A DNA stretch of 64,000 bases from Branchiostoma belcheri. Lineage: Eukaryota; Chordata; Leptocardii; Amphioxiformes; Branchiostomatidae. Position numbers and translations under genes: made by a program. Numbering within the stretch: the first letter of the stretch is position 1; every line of letters begins with the position of its first letter. The DNA is taken from positions 3,126,704 to 3,190,703 of the forward strand of contig NW_017803379.1 in the NCBI RefSeq assembly GCF_001625305.1. Reading direction: 5' to 3'. The notes beneath the pieces were generated by a model. That model was not told the origin of the DNA. It was given only the letters and a program-made list of their open reading frames with translations, and did no database searches. This document shows positions 57,376 to 64,000 of the stretch, piece by piece.

Positions 57376-58434
57376 AATACTATGTGTAATAGTACTTGAT
57401 AGGTTAGATAGCAACAACACTATATTACCTGCATGTAGACAGCAGGTGTCTAAATACCTTCGTAAGAAGGTTATGTTTTCGGTTTGGCTTAGTATGGTGG
57501 AGTGACTGTGGATGTAGGTGGCACATAACTCATGTAGCCGGATGTGTGTTCATGATTTTGGTAGGCACGTTACTATAGGGGTGACGAGGGTCAGGTTTAA
57601 AAAAATGGGCCTCATGGGGGGTTCCTACGTGACTGCTATTCTGACTACATACGTACATGTAAGTTTAGAAGGCCACACATCCAGCTCCCCGACATATGTG
57701 TTCATTAATAACACTGATCAATTTATTTCCTAATATATAACACAAAGTTTGTTAATATATAATAATGCACAGGAGAGGTGACCAGTGAATTGGTTTTACA
57801 TTTGGAACGTCTTTATATGGTGAGCTGTGAAGCTATCAGTGATAAGCTTCGTGTTGGTAGTTTCCACTATTTACATATTCATAACATAGGTTCAGACGTT
57901 GGCAGCACCAAATTGCATGCCTACGAACACATTACTTACATTTATGCGTTGAACATAGATCATTTACTTCGGTGTTTTTCGGTAGAACTATGGTTGGTGT
58001 TATCATACATCCTACTCGCTATAACTTTGCCTACAAACATCATTGATGTAGTTACAGACACCGAGTTCTTATATGTGTTACATATATTTTTGAAAAGCTT
58101 GAAGCCTCTAAGGCAAACAATAGATTAGCAAACAGAAAGTAAAACAGTAGAGATACGACCATGAGCTGTGACATATCAGAGACTCGGTATAACAAGTATG
58201 AATCTTTTTGCCAAATTGTACACTAAAGCAAGCAGCAGGTATGGTGGATGAACGTTCGCCTTGTCCTGTTGCCGTTCCCTCGGACGTATTCTGTGAGATT
58301 TTATTCTGTGAACACCAGTACAGAGAGATGAACAACATCTGTGCACGATTCGAAGAAAGAGCCATATGAGACAAGTTCAACTGGCGACACGATGTTAGTG
58401 TGTTGAATAATGAAGACATTTGCACTGTTTGACA
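57376..58434. other. Stretch after the last visible phosphatase exon
   Basis: Searched for the missing phosphatase segment; none seen. A 116-codon plus frame (57778-58128) is AT-rich and shows no EF-hand or phosphatase motif. It is not supported as a gene. Confidence 0.45.
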
Positions 58435-58660
58435 ACCTCGAGTGTTGAACGGACCAGTCAGTTGTAAGGTGGTAAGGTGGTCTTGTAGTTGACTCAAAGT
58501 CCGAAGGTTCTGAGTTCGAATCCCTGTCAGGCCCCTTTGTTGTTGTGTCCCTTGGAAAGACACTTTACAACTATTTCCTCACTTGACTCAGGTGTAAAAT
58601 GATGATGAGTACCTAGCTTCGGTTAGGGACGTCATGTCGGATAGGCGAGCCACACATTGA
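58435..58660 (+). repeat. tRNA-derived SINE, copy 4
   Basis: Head with GAGTTCGAATCCC (box B-like); body with CCTTGGAAAGACACTTTACA, CAGGTGTAAAATGATGATG and CTTCGGTTAGGGA. Repeat R3 follows at 58680-58820. Confidence 0.65.
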
Positions 58661-58679
58661 ACACGTTAAGTTATTGAAA

Positions 58680-58820
58680 AGAGCAGTTGGCCTTCCCGGT
58701 GTGAGTGGTTCAAACCTTACTCTCTGGTCTAAAGTTTGACATCTTTGACGAGGTGACAGCCACCTGTTATGTCAATTCCTTCAGAAATGTGGTAAATCTC
58801 GATTAATTGTTCGGTAACGA
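58680..58820 (+). repeat. Dispersed repeat R3, second copy
   Basis: Matches 42725-42870 through CCTTCCCGGTGTGAGTGGTT, GCCACCTGTTATGTCAAT and GTGGTAAATCTCGAT. Confidence 0.65.
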
Positions 58821-60637
58821 CGCTAAGTCTGGGTTTGACGGTGCGCCGGTGGCTGAGTTGAACATTTTACATCACCACAGCGGCTGCTGCATTCACGTTT
58901 TTCACTCACCTGATTTTGAATTCTTTCCTACAATATATTTTGGGGCCTGACAGTCACAGCTCATTGGTTAACTGTTAGAAGAGTGTAGACTTTGCGAACC
59001 CTTTCCTAATAAAAGTCACTACGGTTCTGACATCACTTTAGCTGATCGCCCCTCCCCCTCCCAATTGGACTGGCCCACGTGTCTATATATGGCCCCATAT
59101 ATGACTGGTTTGTTGGTTGAAATCTTTTAGCAGCCAGTCCATGCCACCAATCAGAACTTACATAACTAGGCCTGTACATGGTAAAATCAATGTAATCTTC
59201 TACACACATGGTAAAATACGACATTAAACATATCCTCAATCAATAGCAATACATAGTAAACTAGAAAGGCAGACATTTGCTCGGGAGCAAATGCAGCAAA
59301 TGGCTTCACCACATCCCCCGTACCAAAAATGGACCAGGCAGGTACACACAGTCCTGTCCAATACTTAATTAAAAAACACATGCGTCCCCTTTAAAAATGA
59401 TTTCTTCTTGTGATCCCACATCATGTTAAGGTACAGTTAAAATACTTCCACACACAAAAATCACGTTTTCACAATCACCAATTTCAAAATTGAATTCTAA
59501 AGAAATTACAACTCCCCAATTCGTGGTGTGGTGAAGCCATGAATACAATGAACCAATCTTTACATTTATACATTGTGCTAAGAGTTCACTATGCATGGCA
59601 CTGAACTGTTAGAGTAACGCTTTGCACGTGCTGGAATGTGCTTTTTTGTGTCGAAATTGCCTTTTTTGGGTCTTGTTACCCTCTCTGTTACTTTGCATCT
59701 TTTGTGGGGAAACCAGTGGTGGTGGTTAGTTTTAAAACACCGAATTCACGGCATATGTGATAGGTTCTATAAAAAATGTATATCTGCTGAAGCCTTGCTA
59801 CGAACAACGGAATTTAATTTGCTACAGGTTGCAGCCGTATCAAAAACGCCACCGAACGCTGTGACGCAACGCTTGCAAACAAAACCCTGTTTTATATTTA
59901 GTTTATGCTTTTGCTCAAGTATAAATAAAAGAGGTTCTGCAAAGTTTTCTGGAATTTTTCTTGCATGTCACTCTCAGCCCTCAGGGTGATAAGATAGGCC
60001 TGTGCAAGACTCAAAATACCTTTTTCTGCATGTTCAAAACACAAAATTGCCTGCGAATTTGAAATTTATATTACCTGCACCACTCAGACGTTAGGAACCG
60101 TAGATGTACTAAATACTGTTCAGAAACAATTGCCATTCTTTATATCATACTTTGGTAAAAGTAAATGAAAATCTACATACCCCAACATGTACACATGTGT
60201 AAATCCAGTACCCGGACCAGTACAGGTTTGGTGCAGATAGACATCAGAAATACCGAAATTTTGAGCTTTTTGCAAATTTGGCGAATGGTAACTCTGGGGC
60301 CGTTCTCGTCGCACGAATTCAATTATTTATTTTTCTATTGATTTTTTTTTGCTGAGGTCCAGTTTGTGCCCTCATTTACTAGTATGTATCATGAAACACT
60401 GGAATTACAGAATTTCCCATTAATTATGCAAATTAAGCCATCATTTTCATAAGTTGTATTTAATTGTGTACATCTTTGCAAACGCTACCTACATACCAAA
60501 AATCATGAAAATACGTTTTGCCTTTCTGGTCATATCCGCTTTCAAACTGTTATTCCTGCACCCTGAAATGGTGAAATAGAGGGTTACGATCTCATCAAGT
60601 GATAGGTTGTGGGTGAAGTATTGTTTCCTATGGTGAG
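58821..60637. other. AT-rich stretch between the phosphatase and the LRR receptor
   Basis: No gene, RNA or clear repeat is supported. It would contain the 3' UTR of the LRR receptor at its right end. Confidence 0.45.
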
Positions 60638-63596
60638 TTACGTGTTTCCACCCCCTGTTATCTCCCATGGCCAGTAGGTGTTAGGTGGTGTGACGGTGGG
60701 GAGGGAGGCACGCCGTGATGTGTTACGGGTTCCCTCCCCTGGGATCTCCCATGGCCAGTAGGTGTTAGGTAGTGTGACGGTGGGGAGGGACGCACGCCGT
60801 GGTGTGTTACGGGTTCCCTCCCCTGTTATCTCCCATGGCCAGTAGGTGTTAGGTGGTGTGACGGTGGGGAGGGAGGCACGCCGTGATGTGTTACGGGTTC
60901 CCTCCCCTTGGATCTCCCATGGCCAGTAGGTGTTAGGTAGTGTGACGGTGGGGAGGGACGCACGCTGTGGTGTGTTACAGGTTCCCTCTCCTGGGATCTC
61001 CCATGGCCAGTAGGTGTTAGGTAGTGTGACGGTGGGGAGGGAGGCACGCTGTGGTGTGTTACAGGTTCCCTCCCCTGGGATCTCCCATGGCCAGTAGGTG
61101 TTAGGTGGTGTGACGGTGGAGAGGGAGGCACGCTGTGGTGTGTTAGGTGTTCCCTCTGCTGGGATCTCCCATGGCCAGTAGGTGTTAGGTAGTGTGACGG
61201 TGGGGAGGGAGGCACGCTGTGGTGTGTTACGGGTTCCCTCCCCTGGGATCTCCCATGGCCAGTAGGTGTTAGGCAGTGTGAGGAGGGCAATGTGAGCAAC
61301 CGTGACGTCCTGACCTCTGGACAGGATTGCGTCTGTGGTGTTGGCGTAGTGACTTACGCCTTGGTCAGCAGGCCGGGATACCAAAGCTGTCCTCAGCTGT
61401 CTGCGGGCCCTTATACCTTTGACATCGGAGGCGCTTCTGTAGAAGGGATTACGCTGGCCTTTGGTCTCTCCACTCGATCCATACGTGGCCATGGATTGTG
61501 GAGACTGACTACTGCTGTGAGTAATGCTGTGGCTCTGGAAGGCCGGTCGATTCAGTTGCCTGTTTGTGATGACACGAAGCAAAAACTCTGCATCAGCATA
61601 GAAAGGCATGGGTCCGCTCTCATCATCCGGGATCTCACTGTAGGTATGGTGTGTGACAGACAGAGGGCGCCGTGCAGCAGTGTCGTGATCTGGTCTTTCC
61701 CAGCATGCGCGCGGGAGAGCAGGCAGAGGACGCTGGGCAGCGGCCATGTGATCCGGGATCTGGCTGTAGGTGGGTTCGATGGACTGTAGAACAGCTGGCA
61801 ATGACCTACAGGACGCTGCATCATCTGGGGCGGCCCCACGAGTGCGCACAGGGAGGGAAGCTGACCGGACCACACCGGCGTCATCCGGGATCTCCGAGTA
61901 CACGTGCGGGAGACCAGGCAGAGGCCTCTGGGCACAAGCTACGTCATCTGGGATCTCGCTGTAAGTAGGTTCGATGGAATGCAGGACGGCGGGCAATGAC
62001 CTACAAGAGGCTGCGTCATCCGACGCCATCTTGTCTGAACATGCAGCAGGGAGGGAAGCGGACCTCAGCAAGCCGGGGAAGGTAATGCCAGGGGGGATTG
62101 TCCAAACGTGTGCATCATCGCTGGCCCTGTCATCCTCAGCGTTAACGTTTAACCTTGCTGCGCACACCTTCCACAGCAACACTGCAAGGAACGACACGAC
62201 CAGAACGACCACTGCGGAAACAACAACTGGGATGACAACATGACCTGGTGCCTGAACCACCTCTAGATCTGGCCCAAGTGTGGTACTCATCACATGAAGT
62301 GTGGAGTAGTAGTCCCTCGATTCTGAAGATGTGTTGTCTTTCTCAGTAATGTCAGGGTAGTGTGTCGGGCTACTGGAGTGCTTATTAGTACCGGTTGTGT
62401 AAGAGGTTTCTGTTGTGTAGGTCTGGCACTGGCCATGGTGGCCATGGACCGGCTCGGGGACGGTGAAGAACATTGTGTGCTCACCTCTGGTGAGAAGAAT
62501 GCAGGTGATGTTCCTTGTGTATGTGTGGGTGTTGTGCGTGCTGGAATCTGTGGTGGTGAGTGTGTCCGTGTCTTGTTTCTTGACAAATGACATGCCAACA
62601 CCTTCAGAGGTTGTGTTCCCGGTGACCATGGAAACCAGTCGGAAGAGTGAGTTTCCCATCCATAGGGGCACTGCGATGCCCCCGCCGTATTCCCAAACCT
62701 GCCTGCACTGCTCAAGCGTGTTGGTGTCCGGTTTGTCGCTACTCAGAGAGCCATCGGTTGCCAGGACAACCACAGGAGGCTGGAGGGAGATCGTGCTCAT
62801 AGAAGTATCCAAAACACTGTCGCATTTGCCAGGGTTGACCACTCCGGTGTTACCGGCTACATTGTCCGAAGAATCAAACACCCACCCAAACGACAGTCCA
62901 TAAGCATCGTGCCTGGTACAGAAGAGGAACTTGGGTACCTGCACAACCACTGTAACTGACCCTCTGGTGGGACTGACTAACCGATGTAGGCTCCACGTCA
63001 TTTTATGTGGCATTGCATTGTGGACTGATGCCAACATACCGCTGCTAAAATGGAGCCTTCTCAGCCAGGACTGTCCCCCGAACACATCTTCATCCAAACA
63101 TGACAAGTCGTTGTCCCCCAGGTCTAACCAGGCCAGGTGTATGTGATGGAATGACCCCCGGGAAACGCTACTGATTGCATTCGAGCTCAGAATCAGGATC
63201 AGCGCAACTTTGTAATTAGGTCCAAAGAGCAAGGAAGGGTCTACAGCCCGTAACAAGTTGTTCTCCAGATCCAAGACATGTAGGCGAGTTAGGTTCACGA
63301 AACTCCCAGGCTCTATCCGCCTGATGTTGTTGTTAGGACAAAGTCAGCACCAAGAGATTCTCCAAACCGGTGAACCAGGTCTGATTAACACTTGCCAACC
63401 TGTTAGAATCTAAGGACAGTTTTGCCAGACCGGAAAACCCAGCGAAGGTGTTATTCTCCACATCGGTGATCTTTGCATCTATCAGAGCCAAAGTGTGGAC
63501 CTTCGAATGATTGAGCGGTGCCAGTTTCTTGGCCGACAGGACATGGAAGGGAAATCCTCGGATGTCGGACACTTCGGCACCTGGACACTTCGGCAC
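60638..63596 (-). CDS. LRR single-pass receptor with YSEI/SH3-ligand tail, one frameshift
   Basis: A large exon encodes an extracellular LRR region, a transmembrane helix and a long tail. LRRs are plain: LALIDAKITDVENNTFAGF, LAKLSLDSNRLASVNQTWF, then LHVLDLENNLLRAVDP and LAWLDLGDNDLSCLDEDVF. The LRR region is split at 63333-63345, where one extra base makes TAA after LLVLTLS; without it the consensus SNNNIRRIEPGSF follows. Numbering the downstream frame from its Met at 63298 (886 residues), the TM helix is ~353-378. The tail has YSEI at 446, 467 and 553, YSQI at 511, and class I SH3 ligands RPLPGLP (458) and RPLPALP (523). Residues ~674-886 are a 28-residue repeat. No LRRCT is obvious after the LRRs. 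No signal peptide is visible, so a 5' exon is missing or lies beyond 64000. The role as an immune or adhesion receptor is inferred. Confidence 0.8.
60640..61280 (-). repeat. 84-bp coding minisatellite, ~7.6 copies
   Basis: Each 84-bp unit encodes 28 residues with the core LPNTYWPWEIPGEGTRNT and the linker PQRASLPTVT. Copies differ at few positions (PGEG, PAEG, QGEG, TGEG; PQR, SRR, PRR). Length is a multiple of three and a second frame is also open, so unit gain or loss keeps the frame. The stop TAA is at 60640-60638. Confidence 0.92.
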
Positions 63597-63690
63597 TTGG
63601 ACACTTCGGCATCAGGACAGTTCGGCACCTGTACACTTCGGCACCTGCATACTCCGGCATCTGGACAGTTCGGCACCATGCTCAGGACGG
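63573..63690. repeat. 16-bp minisatellite at the 5' end of the LRR receptor
   Basis: About seven units of CTGGACACTTCGGCAC with variants. The period is not a multiple of three. It adjoins the probable acceptor of the first visible LRR exon, so open frames through it (repeated PKCPSAEV) are artefacts. Confidence 0.88.
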
Positions 63691-63699
63691 TTCGGCACT

Positions 63700-64000
63700 A
63701 CAATGACAGAATGCTGCTGTTGATTGCTGAACCGTTCTATGACTTCCAGCGAAGATAGTTATTATGTAAAAAAAGCAAGGAGTGAAGAAGCCATCCAATA
63801 TGTTATGCAGAACAGATACCAACTGTATTATTTCATCATTGTGGCTAATAAATGAAAACTAAACTTTGAAAGTTGTAACAGGGCAGACATATTAAGGTTA
63901 TAGTCTGTCACTGTTTAATGTTATTTTGATGCAATATTCATCTTTGTAGATTGTTTACCATTAATGTTTTGATGTTTTTTCCCGCGCGTGGGACACCTCC
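63700..64000. other. Right edge of the window
   Basis: AT-rich sequence with an AATAAA at about 63847-63852 on the plus strand. No signal-peptide exon for the LRR receptor was recognised. Confidence 0.4.

Noticed and set aside
60826-61299. Second open frame through the 84-bp repeats
   Set aside because: It stays open only because the unit length is a multiple of three; the frame continuous with the TM and LRR segments is the real one.

Overview
The window looks like nuclear DNA of a lancelet (amphioxus, Branchiostoma). Its genes are invertebrate-chordate in type and are split by GT-AG introns. Foldback MITEs and tRNA-derived SINEs are dense. Two 20-N gaps are each flanked by near-identical sequence, as expected when a very polymorphic diploid genome is assembled without merging haplotypes. 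Protein families were identified by reading the translations; no database search was run.

Layout. 1-5.4 kb (minus strand): two alternative calmodulin-like first exons (820-969, 5239-5394), separated by a four-copy ~175-bp satellite carrying TGACGTCA palindromes. 7.8-9.1 kb (minus): an intact single-exon aminergic GPCR resembling alpha-2 adrenergic receptors, with a CRE/E-box/X-box-like cluster ~0.7 kb upstream. 10-20 kb: gene-poor and rich in MITEs, with a probable false (haplotypic) duplication around the gap at 17674-17693. One copy of that duplication holds a 561-bp PIF/Harbinger-type MITE and the other has the empty site. 22.0-23.6 kb (plus): a polyamine-oxidase-like flavin amine oxidase.

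26.5-42.5 kb (all minus): a tandem cluster of four MS4A/CD20-like four-transmembrane genes, called A, B, C and D here from left to right. I resolved every coding exon and all intron phases close: 332, 220, 213 and 239 residues. A and D end in proline/tyrosine-rich cytoplasmic tails with PPxY motifs. B and C stop early at an identical TAG in exon 5, beside a dispersed TATCCAGAA repeat. Genes A and C share an upstream block with a Staf/ZNF143-like site.

45.4-47.0 kb: a nested inverted array of SINEs and other repeats. 48.7-56.9 kb (plus): twelve exons of a PPEF/rdgC-type Ser/Thr phosphatase (408 codons in frame: myristoylation start, IQ motif, all metal-site motifs). Its C-terminal EF-hand part is not visible in the window. 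60.6-63.6 kb (minus): a leucine-rich-repeat single-pass receptor. Its tail carries YSEI/YSQI motifs alternating with class I SH3 ligands, then 7.6 copies of a 28-residue repeat. One +1 frameshift separates its LRR halves.

The genes are not an operon. The only unit with shared history is the MS4A-like cluster. No retroviral, LTR, Polinton or broken toxin sequence was recognised.
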